DNA from: Streptomyces roseolilacinus
GTDB taxonomy: Bacteria; Actinomycetota; Actinomycetes; Streptomycetales; Streptomycetaceae
Length of the DNA: 64,000 nt
Direction of reading: 5' to 3'
NCBI RefSeq assembly: GCF_014649335.1
Contig: NZ_BMSV01000018.1
Coordinates: 1-64,000 of the forward strand
How positions within the stretch are numbered: position 1 is the first letter of the stretch; the number at the start of each line of letters is the position of its first letter. This document shows positions 24,676 through 32,609 of the stretch, piece by piece. Below the pieces are notes generated by a model. It was given only the letters and a program-made list of their open reading frames with translations. It was not told the DNA's origin and ran no database searches. The position numbers were made by a program, and so were the translations under genes.

Positions 24676-25116
24676 ATGGAGGAGCTGGATCGTCAGATCG
24701 TCGAGTTGCTCGTCAAGGACGGGCGCATGAGCTACACCGACCTGGGCAAGGCCACGGGCCTGTCCACCTCGGCGGTGCATCAGCGCGTCCGCCGCCTCGA
24801 ACAGCGCGGCGTCATCCGCGGTTACGCCGCCGTCGTCGACCCCGAGGCGGTCGGCCTGCCGCTGACCGCGTTCATCTCGGTGAAACCCTTCGACCCCAGC
24901 GCCCCCGACGACATCGCGGACCGGCTCGCCGACATCTCCGAGATCGAGGCGTGCCACAGCGTGGCCGGCGACGAGAACTACATCCTCAAGGTCCGGGTGG
25001 CGACGCCGCTGGAGCTGGAGAACCTGCTCACCAGGATCCGCTCCCAGTCCGGGGTCTCCACGCGCACCACGGTGGTCCTCTCCACCCCCTACGAGGCGAG
25101 GCCGCCCCGCGTCTGA
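24676..25116 (+). CDS. Lrp/AsnC-family transcriptional regulator
   Basis: A 146-residue regulator. An N-terminal HTH (about 1-60; L-D-R-Q-I-V-E-L-L then Y-T-D-L-G-K-A-T-G-L-S-T-S-A-V-H) is joined to a C-terminal RAM/ligand-binding domain (about 65-140; H-S-V-A-G-D-E-N-Y-I-L-K-V-R). Such proteins form octamers responding to amino acids. TAGGTT, 5 bases upstream of the ATG, is a plausible -10 box and would give a leaderless message. It is followed at 90 bases by an amidohydrolase gene on the same strand, which may be a target. Confidence 0.93.
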   Translation: MEELDRQIVELLVKDGRMSYTDLGKATGLSTSAVHQRVRRLEQRGVIRGYAAVVDPEAVGLPLTAFISVKPFDPSAPDDIADRLADISEIEACHSVAGDENYILKVRVATPLELENLLTRIRSQSGVSTRTTVVLSTPYEARPPRV

Positions 25117-25206
25117 CCCGCCGCGGCCGCCCGCCGCGCGACCGCCCCGGGGGCCGCGTCCGCCCCCGGCCGGACGCGGTCGCCGGCGCTGTCTACGCTG
25201 GTCACC

Positions 25207-26871
25207 ATGACCGAGCGCCGACACCTTCCCCACGCCGCCGACCCCGCTCGAGCAGGGGAGACCCCCACCGTGCTGCTGCGCGGCGGAGAGGTCCACAGCC
25301 CCGCCGACCCCTTCGCCACCGCCATGCTCGTCGAGCGCGGCCACGTCGCCTGGGTGGGGTCGGAGGGCGCGGCCGACGCCTTCGCCTCCGGCGTGGACGA
25401 GGTGGTCGACCTCGAAGGCGCCCTGGTCACCCCCGCGTTCACCGACGCCCACGTGCACACCACCTCCACCGGGCTCGTCCTGACCGGCCTCGACCTGTCC
25501 GGCGCCCGCACCCTGGGCGAAGCGCTCGCACGCGTACGGGACTTCGCCGCCGCCCGGCCCGGCGACCGGGTCCTGCTGGGGCACGGCTGGGACGCCGCGC
25601 GCTGGCCCGAGCGGCGCCACCCGAGCCGTACCGAGCTCGACGAGGCGACCGGCGGCCGCCCCCTGTACCTCCCGCGGATCGACGTGCACTCCGCCGTCGT
25701 CACCACCGCGCTCCTCGACCTCGTCCCCGGCATCACGGCCCTCGACGGCTACCACCCGGACGCGCCCCTCACCGGCGCCGCCCACCACGCCGTCCGGGCC
25801 GCCGCGCACGGCGCGGTCACCCCGGCCCAGCGCGCCCGGGCCCAGCGCTCCGCCCTCCGCCACGCCGCGTCCCTCGGCATCGGCACCGTCCACGAGTGCG
25901 GCGGCCCGGACATCTCCGACGAGGGGGACTTCACCGCGCTGCTGGAGCTCGCCGGGGAGGAGGGGCTGCCCCGGGTCGTCGGCTACTGGGCCGAGGCCGT
26001 CACGGGCGCCGAGGACGCCCGGCGGGTCCGCGAACTGGGCGCCGCCGGCGCCGCCGGCGACCTCTTCGTCGACGGGTCGCTCGGCTCCCACACGGCCTGC
26101 CTCCACGAGCCGTACGCCGACGCCCCGCACACCGGCACCGCCCACCTCGACGCGGCCGCCGTCGCCGCCCACGTCGCCGCCTGCACCGAGGCCGGGCTCC
26201 AGGCCGGCTTCCACGCCATCGGCGACGCCGCGGTGACCGCCGTCGTGGACGGCGTCCGGGCCGCCGCCGAGACGGTCGGCCTGCACCGTGTCCGCGCCGC
26301 CCGGCACCGCGTCGAACACGCCGAGATGCTCACCCCCGAGACCATCGCCGCCTTCGCCGAGCTCGGCCTCACCGCCTCCGTCCAGCCCGCCTTCGACGCG
26401 GCCTGGGGCGGCGACGACGGCATGTACGCCGAGCGGCTCGGCGCCGAACGCGCCCGCACCCTCAACCCGTACGCGGCGCTGCTGCGCGCCGGCGTGCCGC
26501 TCGCCTTCGGCTCCGACAGCCCGGTCACCCCCCTGGACCCCTGGGGCACCGTCCGCGCCGCCGCCTTCCACCGCACGCCCGAGCACCGCGTCTCCGTCCG
26601 CGCCGCCTTCACCGCCCACACCCGCGGCGGCTGGCGGGCGGTCGGCCGCGACGACGCCGGCGTCCTCGTGCCCGGCGCGCCCGCCGACTACGCCGTCTGG
26701 CAGGCCGGTGACCTGGTCGTCCAGGCCCCCGACGACCGGGTCGCCCGCTGGTCCACCGACCCCCGCTCGGGGACGCCGGGCCTGCCCGACCTGACGCCCG
26801 GCAACCCGCTGCCGGTGTGCCTGCGCACGGTGGTCGGCGGACACACGGTGTTCGTACGACCGAACGAGTGA
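25207..26871 (+). CDS. Amidohydrolase family 3 protein (YtcJ-like)
   Basis: A 554-residue metal-dependent hydrolase of the YtcJ/amidohydrolase-3 group. Metal ligands are in D-A-H-V-H-T near residue 79; further family motifs are F-V-D-G-S-L-G-S-H-T, F-H-A-I-G-D-A-A, R-V-E-H-A-E-M and F-G-S-D-S-P-V, giving the metal-binding His and Asp residues. Family members act on N-substituted amides and formamides; the substrate is not known here. Its start ATG lies about 9 bases after TACGCT, so it may be a nearly leaderless message. The preceding Lrp gene is the likely regulator. Confidence 0.9.
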   Translation: MTERRHLPHAADPARAGETPTVLLRGGEVHSPADPFATAMLVERGHVAWVGSEGAADAFASGVDEVVDLEGALVTPAFTDAHVHTTSTGLVLTGLDLSGARTLGEALARVRDFAAARPGDRVLLGHGWDAARWPERRHPSRTELDEATGGRPLYLPRIDVHSAVVTTALLDLVPGITALDGYHPDAPLTGAAHHAVRAAAHGAVTPAQRARAQRSALRHAASLGIGTVHECGGPDISDEGDFTALLELAGEEGLPRVVGYWAEAVTGAEDARRVRELGAAGAAGDLFVDGSLGSHTACLHEPYADAPHTGTAHLDAAAVAAHVAACTEAGLQAGFHAIGDAAVTAVVDGVRAAAETVGLHRVRAARHRVEHAEMLTPETIAAFAELGLTASVQPAFDAAWGGDDGMYAERLGAERARTLNPYAALLRAGVPLAFGSDSPVTPLDPWGTVRAAAFHRTPEHRVSVRAAFTAHTRGGWRAVGRDDAGVLVPGAPADYAVWQAGDLVVQAPDDRVARWSTDPRSGTPGLPDLTPGNPLPVCLRTVVGGHTVFVRPNE

Positions 26872-27404
26872 GACGGGGGCGCTCCGGCCGCCTGGGCGGC
26901 TCGCCGGGCGTTCCGCCACGACCTGCGGATCTTCCCGGCTGACCTGGGCGTTCACCCAAGCGTCGCAGGTGGCGCGGGTGTTGACAGGCAGCGGTGAACG
27001 GCGGGTAGGTTCGGCCGCGTCCACCACGGACGCCCGACCGGCCGAGCAGAGCCTTCCCGCAGCCGCGGAGCGCCGCTGGATCGCGGGGTGGTGTGCCGCA
27101 CCGGCGCACCACCGCTGGGAGCCAGGTCCAGTGCCAGCGCCCCGCGGCGGCGGAGGTCTCCGGACGGGCGTCCCCCGGCCCCGGAGCCGGGGCGGGGTGC
27201 GACCCGGGTGGGGCCCGGACGTTCAGTAGACAACGGCTCTCGGACGACCCGCAGCCAGCGGGCCCCAAGGTCGGCCCGAAGGACGCCGGGCCCCCGTGCG
27301 GACCGGTGGGCGCCGCGCCCCGTCGCGCTCCGCCCGACGTCGTCGATCGTCCGCGCCGCGGGCTCGCTAAGGTGGGCATCCGCGCTAGGACGTAAGGGGC
27401 AGCA
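26872..27404 (+). other. 533-base spacer with a promoter-like element and a large hairpin
   Basis: TTGACA at 26981-26986 and TAGGTT at 27006-27011 are 19 bp apart, slightly long for an HrdB promoter. Downstream, GGTGGTGTGCCG (27087-27098) pairs with CGGCGCACCACC (27102-27113), one mismatch in 12. A second possible start point lies near TAAGGT (about 27368) just before the mannose-synthase gene. Open frames here lack the codon bias of real genes. It may hold a small RNA or a long leader for the downstream gene. Confidence 0.4.
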
Positions 27405-28178
27405 GTGAAAGACGACGGTCAGAGTCAGCGGCGGTACGGACCGCTGGGCAGAGCCTTGGTGATCATTCCGACCTACAACGAGGCGGAGAACATCGGGCCG
27501 ATCGTCTCCCGGGTGCGGGCCGCCGTACCGGACGCCGACATCCTCGTCGCCGACGACAACAGCCCGGACGGCACCGGCAAGATCGCCGACGAGCTGTCCG
27601 TCGAGGACGAGCACGTCCACGTGCTGCACCGCAAGGGCAAGGAGGGCCTCGGCGCGGCCTACCTGGCGGGCTTCCGCTGGGGCATGGACCACGGTTACGG
27701 CGTCCTCGTCGAGATGGACGCCGACGGCTCCCACCGGCCCGAGGAACTGCCCCGGCTCCTCACCGCCCTGAAGGGGGCGGACCTCGTGCTCGGCTCCCGC
27801 TGGATCCCCGGCGGGCGGATCGTGAACTGGCCGAAGTCGCGGGAGTACCTCTCCCGGGGCGCCAGCGTCTACTCGCGGCTGCTGCTCGGCGTGCCGATCC
27901 GGGACGTCACCGGCGGGTTCCGGGCGTTCCGCACGGACACGCTGCGGGGGCTGGGCCTGGAGGACGTGGCGTCGCAGGGGTACTGCTTCCAGATCGACCT
28001 CGCCCGCCGGGCGGTCGCCGCCGGCTTCCACGTGGTGGAGGTGCCGATCACCTTCGTGGAGCGCGAGCACGGCGACTCCAAGATGAGCCGGGACATCGTC
28101 GTCGAGGCGCTGTGGCGGGTCACCGCCTGGGGCGTGACCGCCCGCGCCGGCCGCCTGACGGGCCGCGAACGCCGCTGA
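27405..28178 (+). CDS. ppm1: Polyprenol monophosphomannose synthase
   Basis: A GT2-family enzyme that makes polyprenyl-phosphate-mannose from GDP-mannose, the donor for protein O-mannosylation in actinomycetes. The 257 residues contain only the catalytic domain: I-P-T-Y-N-E-A-E-N-I near 20, D-D-N-S-P-D-G-T-G near 53, and the metal-binding E-M-D-A-D-G-S-H (D-x-D) near 105. There are no membrane helices, so it depends on a separate membrane partner (Lnt/Ppm2-like), which is not adjacent. The GTG start follows AAGGGG. FxsA follows at 57 bases. Confidence 0.92.
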   Translation: MKDDGQSQRRYGPLGRALVIIPTYNEAENIGPIVSRVRAAVPDADILVADDNSPDGTGKIADELSVEDEHVHVLHRKGKEGLGAAYLAGFRWGMDHGYGVLVEMDADGSHRPEELPRLLTALKGADLVLGSRWIPGGRIVNWPKSREYLSRGASVYSRLLLGVPIRDVTGGFRAFRTDTLRGLGLEDVASQGYCFQIDLARRAVAAGFHVVEVPITFVEREHGDSKMSRDIVVEALWRVTAWGVTARAGRLTGRERR

Positions 28179-28235
28179 CGTCCCCCGGACGGGGGCTTTA
28201 CGCCGTCCTGTCACGGCCCCAGGCACACTGGGGGC

Positions 28236-28784
28236 ATGACGACCGGTGCACCGCTGCCTCCGACCCGCGGGCGCTCTCGCGCCCGCACCCTCGTACCCCT
28301 CGGCCTGGCCGCCTGGCTGGTGCTGGAGGTCTGGCTGCTGACCCTGGTGGCGGACGCCGCGAGCGCCTTCGCGGTGCTCGCCCTGCTGGCGGGCGCCGGG
28401 GTCCTCGGCGCGACCGTGGTGAAGCGGGCCGGGCGCCGGGCCTTCACGGCGCTCACCGAGACGCTCCAGCGGCAGCGGGCGGGCGGGGAGCCGACCGCGG
28501 CCGAGAAGGGCAGCGCCGGCAACGGCATGCTGATGCTCGGCGGTCTGCTGCTGATGCTGCCGGGCCTGGCCTCCGACGCCTTGGGCCTGCTGCTCCTGGT
28601 CCCGCCGGTGCGCACGGCCGTGGCCCGCTTCGCGGAACGCGCCCTGGACCGCCGCGTGGGCACGGCCCTGCGGCAGGCCCGCATCCACCGCCCGGACGGC
28701 AAGGTGGTCCCGGGCGAGGTGGTCCGCGACCACCCCGGGGACCCGGCGGGCCCCCGGGACGCCCGCCCGCCGCTGACCTCCTGA
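28236..28784 (+). CDS. fxsA: FxsA-family membrane protein
   Basis: A 182-residue cytoplasmic membrane protein of the FxsA family, named for relief of phage F exclusion in E. coli. Three or four hydrophobic helices span residues about 20-115, and the region G-N-G-M-L-M-L-G-G-L-L-L-M-L-P-G-L is the conserved core. The tail is hydrophilic and Pro/Arg-rich. It is the downstream neighbour of the mannose synthase and converges on rbpA across a 60-bp perfect palindrome. No biochemical function is established. Confidence 0.85.
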   Translation: MTTGAPLPPTRGRSRARTLVPLGLAAWLVLEVWLLTLVADAASAFAVLALLAGAGVLGATVVKRAGRRAFTALTETLQRQRAGGEPTAAEKGSAGNGMLMLGGLLLMLPGLASDALGLLLLVPPVRTAVARFAERALDRRVGTALRQARIHRPDGKVVPGEVVRDHPGDPAGPRDARPPLTS

Positions 28785-28884
28785 CGGCCGCCGGCCCCCG
28801 GCGCCGCCGTACCGCGTCCGCCCGCCGCCCCGTCCGGGGGCGGCGGGCGGACGGGCGCGGGGCGTGCGGCCGGGAGTAGGCGGG

Positions 28885-28944
28885 CACGCGAAAGCCGCGG
28901 GGCGCGGTACGTCATGACGTACCGCGCCCCGCGGCTTTCGCGTG
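28885..28944. terminator. 60-bp perfect palindrome, bidirectional terminator (fxsA / rbpA)
   Basis: Two 30-base arms are exact reverse complements, beginning CACGCGAAAGCC and meeting at a TCATGA centre with no loop. It lies between the convergent fxsA and rbpA genes and would form the same stable stem in either transcript. Confidence 0.9.
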
Positions 28945-28961
28945 CGGCGGGTGTCAGCCCG

Positions 28962-29336
28962 TCACGCGGACTTCCTGCTGTCGCGCGGATGCACGGCGAT
29001 GTTCATGGCGCCGGAACGCAGGACCGCCAGCCGTTCGGCCAGCACCTCTTCCAGCTCCTCGCGCGTGCGCCGCTCCATCAGCATGTCCCAGTGCGTACGC
29101 GCGGGCTTCGCCTTCTTCTCCTCGGGGCCGTCGCCGTCCACCAGGAGCGCCTGGCTCCCGCAGACCTTGCACTCCCACTCCGGCGGGATCTCCGCCTCGA
29201 CCGAGAACGGCATCTCGAAACGATGCCCCTTCTCGCATGCGTACTCCACCGCCTGGCGCGGGGCCAGATCGATGCCGCGGTCGGTCTCGTAGCTGGTCAC
29301 CACGAGGCGCGTGCCGCGAAGAGCTCGCTCACTCAT
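28962..29336 (-). CDS. rbpA: RNA polymerase-binding protein RbpA
   Basis: A 124-residue actinobacterial protein that binds RNA polymerase and group I/II sigma factors, stabilises the open complex, and supports HrdB-directed transcription. A central core has the zinc-type Cys pattern C-E-K-G-H (near 34) and C-K-V-C-G (near 56-60). The C-terminal sigma-interaction helix follows (K-P-A-R-T-H-W-D-M-L-M-E-R-R, E-E-L-E-E-V-L-A-E-R-L). Recognition is strong. It is monocistronic and driven by a SigR promoter and possibly an HrdB one. Confidence 0.97.
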   Translation of the reverse strand: MSERALRGTRLVVTSYETDRGIDLAPRQAVEYACEKGHRFEMPFSVEAEIPPEWECKVCGSQALLVDGDGPEEKKAKPARTHWDMLMERRTREELEEVLAERLAVLRSGAMNIAVHPRDSRKSA

Positions 29337-29397
29337 GAATCGTGCCTCCCGGGCTTGTCGCCCACAGGACAGGTGTCGCTGTCGTCGTCATCCGGTC

Positions 29398-29424
29398 AAC
29401 GTCCGGTCGGCGGTAAAGATTCCC
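29398..29424 (-). promoter_or_regulatory. SigR promoter of rbpA
   Basis: GGGAAT (29424-29419), an 18-bp spacer, and GTT (29400-29398) match the SigR consensus GGGAAT-N18-GTT exactly, on the minus strand about 60 bases upstream of the rbpA start. rbpA is a known SigR (disulphide-stress) regulon member in S. coelicolor. Confidence 0.88.
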
Positions 29425-29565
29425 GTTGCGGGTCATGCGTCGCCCGTCGTGCCGCCCCTTTTTGTACCCACCAATGCCCGGTTTGTCACATCTGGCGGTA
29501 GATGTCACCCAGTGCTTTCGTCATCCGAGCACGCAGTAACGGTCCGCCTGGCAGGCCAAAGGCGT

Positions 29566-29595
29566 ACACTACCGGCCTTTCACTCCGCCGTCTAA
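29566..29595 (-). promoter_or_regulatory. Possible second (HrdB-type) rbpA promoter
   Basis: TTAGAC and TAGTGT at 18-bp spacing on the minus strand, about 230 bases upstream of rbpA. An overlapping AAAGGC / GCCTTT hairpin may instead be the terminator of the MFS gene. Confidence 0.35.
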
Positions 29596-29612
29596 ACCGG
29601 TCCCCCATTCGA

Positions 29613-30971
29613 TCAGATCCGTTCGGGTACCGGATTGCCCGCGGCGGCCACCGCGCGCCGCACCGGCACGCGTGCGAGCAGGGCGAACCCCGCCACGAAG
29701 AACAGCACCAGCGAGACGATCGCGTCCCGGTAGCTGCCGGTCAGCTGGTAGGCGAGCCCGAACACCAGCGGCCCCAGCCAGCTCAGCCCGCGGTCGCTCA
29801 TCTCGTACGCCGAGAAGTACTCCGCCTCCTTGCCGCGCGGCACCAGGTGCGAGAACAGCGACCGCGACAGCGCCTGGCTGCCGCCCAGCACCAGCCCGAT
29901 GGCCGCCGCCAGCGCGTAGAACCAGGCCGGCGCCCCGGCGGGCAGGAGGTACCCGGCGGCCAGGATCAGCGTCCACACGGCCAGCGACGCCAGGATCGTC
30001 CGCTTCGCGCCGTACGAGCGGGCCAGCCGCCCCATGCCGAGCGCCCCCGCCACCGCCAGCACCTGCACCAGGAGCACCGCCGTGATCAGCGTCGTCTGGT
30101 CCAGGCCCAGCTCCTCCGAGCCGTACACCGACGCCTGGGAGATCACGGTCTGCACGCCGTCGTTGTAGACGAGGTACGCCAGCAGGAACGACAGCGTCAG
30201 CGGATGGCGCCGCATGTCCCGCAGCGTGGCCGCCAGCTGCCGCCACCCCGACCCGACCGCGCCCGCGCCGCCCGGCGCCACCCGCCGGTCCCGCAGCCGC
30301 CTCAGCGGCACGAGCGTGAAGGCGCCCCACCACAGGCCGGCCGACGCCAGGCAGATCCGCACCGCGGCCGACTCCGAGAGCCCGAACGACGCGTGCCCGG
30401 TGTAGAGCACCAGGTTCAGGACCAGGACCAGCGCGCCCGACGTGTACCCGAACGCCCACCCCCGCGACGAGACCGCGTCGCGCTCCTCCGGCCCGGCGAT
30501 CTGCGGCAGGTACGCGTTGTAGAGGGCCATCGACACGGCCAGCGACGCGTTCGCGAGGATCAGCAGGAGCGCGCCCAGCAGGTAGCGGTCCCCGTCCAGG
30601 AAGAACATCCCCGCCGTGGCGCCCGCCCCCGTGTACGCGGCGGCCGCCAGCAGCGGCTTCTTCCGGCCCGTGCGGTCCGCCGCCGCCCCCGCCAGCGGCA
30701 TCACCAGCACCGCGAGGACGATCGACAGGGAGACGGAGTACGCGAAGACCGACCCGGCCCGCACCGGGACGCCCAGCGGGTGCACGAAGCCGTCCGCGTC
30801 GGCCGCCGCCTTCGCCACCGACGTCAGGTACGGCCCGAGGAACACGGTCAGGACGCTCGTCGAGTACACCGAGCACGCGAAGTCGTAGAAGTACCAGCCG
30901 CGCCGCTCGCGCCGGCGGTCGGGCGGCGGCGCCGCGGCGTGCGCGTCCCGGTCGGTGGTCTCGGCGCTCAC
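29613..30971 (-). CDS. MFS transporter, UMF1/Atg22-like
   Basis: A 452-residue 12-helix transporter of the UMF1/Atg22-type branch: W-Y-F-Y-D-F-A-C-S-V-Y at the first helix, and G-R-K-K-P-L-L-A in the loop between helices 2 and 3. Such proteins in yeast export amino acids from the vacuole; bacterial substrates are unknown. The GTG at 30971 follows GAGGGGG; a longer frame (12 codons) is open but has no RBS. Third gene of the run YczE-like - GDPD - MFS, 40 bases after the GDPD gene. Confidence 0.85.
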   Translation of the reverse strand: MSAETTDRDAHAAAPPPDRRRERRGWYFYDFACSVYSTSVLTVFLGPYLTSVAKAAADADGFVHPLGVPVRAGSVFAYSVSLSIVLAVLVMPLAGAAADRTGRKKPLLAAAAYTGAGATAGMFFLDGDRYLLGALLLILANASLAVSMALYNAYLPQIAGPEERDAVSSRGWAFGYTSGALVLVLNLVLYTGHASFGLSESAAVRICLASAGLWWGAFTLVPLRRLRDRRVAPGGAGAVGSGWRQLAATLRDMRRHPLTLSFLLAYLVYNDGVQTVISQASVYGSEELGLDQTTLITAVLLVQVLAVAGALGMGRLARSYGAKRTILASLAVWTLILAAGYLLPAGAPAWFYALAAAIGLVLGGSQALSRSLFSHLVPRGKEAEYFSAYEMSDRGLSWLGPLVFGLAYQLTGSYRDAIVSLVLFFVAGFALLARVPVRRAVAAAGNPVPERI

Positions 30972-31011
30972 ACGTGCCCCCTCGATCGTCCCGCCCCCGG
31001 TCCGCACCGGG

Positions 31012-31791
31012 TCAGACCCACGCTCCCCGGCCGGTGAGCACCGTACGCAGCGTCTCCAGATGATCGGTCATGATGCCATCGACGCCCAGGTCCAGGAGAG
31101 AGTCCATCCGCACCGGATCGTTGACCGTCCAGACGTGCACCTGGAGCCCGCGCGCGTGCGCCTCGCGGACGAAGCGCCGGTCGACCACCCGGACCCCGCC
31201 CTGGGTCTCCGGCACCTGCGCGGCGACGGCGCCCGCGCGCAGCGCCGCCGGTATCCCGTACGAGCGCAGCCGCAGCCCGACGACGCCCCGCACCCCGAGC
31301 GACGTGGCCAGCCGCCCGCCCGCCGCCCTCTGCGCCCTGGCCACCCGCCCCTCGTCGAACGAGCCCACGCACACCCGGTCCCAGCCGTTCGTCCGGCGGA
31401 TCAGCGCGACCAGCGGGGCGAGCGCCGACTCGGCCTTCAGGTCCACGTTCCAGCGGGCCCCGGGGAACTCCTCGAGCAGCTCCTCGAAGAGGGGCAGCGG
31501 CTCGCGGCCCGCCACGCGGGCCCGCCGGACCTCGCTCCACGGCAGCCGGGCGATCCGCCCCCGCGCGTCGGTGACCCGGTCGAGGGTGGCGTCGTGGAAC
31601 GCGACGAGCCTGCCGTCCGCCGTGGTGTGCACGTCCGTCTCGAAGTAGCGGTACCCGGCGCCGGCGGCCCGCCGGAACGCGGCCGCGGTGTTCTCCAGCC
31701 CGTCCGCCGCACCGCCGCGGTGGGCGAACGGGATGGGGGAGGGGTGGTCCAGGTACGGGTGGCCCGGTCGGGGGCGCGGTAGGCGAGTCAC
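31012..31791 (-). CDS. Glycerophosphodiester phosphodiesterase family protein
   Basis: A 259-residue GDPD-domain TIM barrel. Key motifs are A-H-R-G-G near residue 25 (catalytic His), L-E-N-T, F-E-T-D-V-H near 50 (metal-binding Glu and Asp), and the second catalytic His in A-F-H-D-A-T-L-D-R-V-T-D. No signal peptide, so it is probably cytoplasmic. It hydrolyses glycerophosphodiesters to glycerol 3-phosphate. Start GTG overlaps the stop codon of the YczE-like gene (GTGA), so translation is coupled. Confidence 0.92.
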   Translation of the reverse strand: MTRLPRPRPGHPYLDHPSPIPFAHRGGAADGLENTAAAFRRAAGAGYRYFETDVHTTADGRLVAFHDATLDRVTDARGRIARLPWSEVRRARVAGREPLPLFEELLEEFPGARWNVDLKAESALAPLVALIRRTNGWDRVCVGSFDEGRVARAQRAAGGRLATSLGVRGVVGLRLRSYGIPAALRAGAVAAQVPETQGGVRVVDRRFVREAHARGLQVHVWTVNDPVRMDSLLDLGVDGIMTDHLETLRTVLTGRGAWV

Positions 31792-32507
31792 CGCGGCAGT
31801 ATCACCCGATCAGGTGACCCCGAGGCGACCACGGTGCTGCCGGCCGCCGTACCGGGAGCGGCGTCGGGCGCGGCCTCCGGCACGGCGAACAGGCGCAGCG
31901 CCAGCTGGGCGAGCGGCCCGATCGCCAGGGCGTACAGCACCGTGCCGACGCCGAGGGAGCCGCCGAGGAGGAAGCCGGTGGCGACGACGCCGACCTCCAG
32001 GAGGGTGCGGATCAGCCGGATCGAGCGGCCGGTCAGCCGGTGCAGGCCGGTCATCAGGCCGTCGCGCGGGCCCGGTCCGAAGCGGGCGGCGATGTAGAGG
32101 CCGGTCGCCAGGCCGTTGAGGACCACGCCGGACACCATCAGCGCGATCCGGATGGGCAGGCCCTCGGCGTCCGGGACGACGGCGAGGGTGGCGTCCATCG
32201 CGGCCCCGATGAGCAGGACGTTGGCGACGGTGCCCAGGCCCGGCCGCTGCCGGAGCGGGATCCACAGCAGCAGCACGACGGCGCCCATGATCGTCACGAC
32301 GACGCCGATCGACAGCCCGGTGAGCCTCGACAGGCCCTGGTGGAGGACGTTCCACGGCTCCAGGCCGAGGCCGCTGCGGACGAGGAGCGCCGAACTGGCG
32401 CCGTACAGCAGGAGCCCGGCGGTGAGCTGCGTGAGCCGGCGCGGGATCCGCCGCCCCCGCGGCCGACCGTCGGGCCCGGACGGCGAAGCGGACGAGGATC
32501 GGGACAC
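31788..32507 (-). CDS. YczE/YitT-like membrane protein
   Basis: A 239-residue protein with five or six hydrophobic helices and conserved segments E-P-W-N-V-L-H-Q-G and G-P-G-P-R-D-G-L-M-T-G-L, which mark the YczE family. The function of this family is unknown; in many bacteria it sits opposite a MocR/GntR regulator, as here, and may transport a small molecule sensed by it. The GTG is preceded by a GGGGGG box. It is the first gene of a three-gene run and divergent from the MocR gene across 102 bases. Confidence 0.85.
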   Translation of the reverse strand: MSRSSSASPSGPDGRPRGRRIPRRLTQLTAGLLLYGASSALLVRSGLGLEPWNVLHQGLSRLTGLSIGVVVTIMGAVVLLLWIPLRQRPGLGTVANVLLIGAAMDATLAVVPDAEGLPIRIALMVSGVVLNGLATGLYIAARFGPGPRDGLMTGLHRLTGRSIRLIRTLLEVGVVATGFLLGGSLGVGTVLYALAIGPLAQLALRLFAVPEAAPDAAPGTAAGSTVVASGSPDRVILPR

Positions 32508-32563
32508 GGTGTACCCCCCGGTTGCTGGTGTGGTGGACTGGCCTATGACACTCTCTGGCGTGC

Positions 32564-32588
32564 GATTGGATGCCAACCACGGCCAATC
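32564..32588. promoter_or_regulatory. Inverted repeat in the YczE/MocR divergent spacer
   Basis: GATTGG-N13-CCAATC, a symmetric site with about two helical turns between arms, lies 22 bases upstream of the MocR start codon. It is a natural operator candidate for the MocR protein acting on itself and on the divergent operon. Confidence 0.5.
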
Positions 32589-32609
32589 CGAGGAAGGTGG
32601 ACTGAAATC

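Noticed and set aside
27093..27395. A 100-codon plus-strand frame in the spacer before the mannose synthase
   Set aside because: No RBS, low codon bias and no recognisable fold; it lies in a hairpin-rich region.
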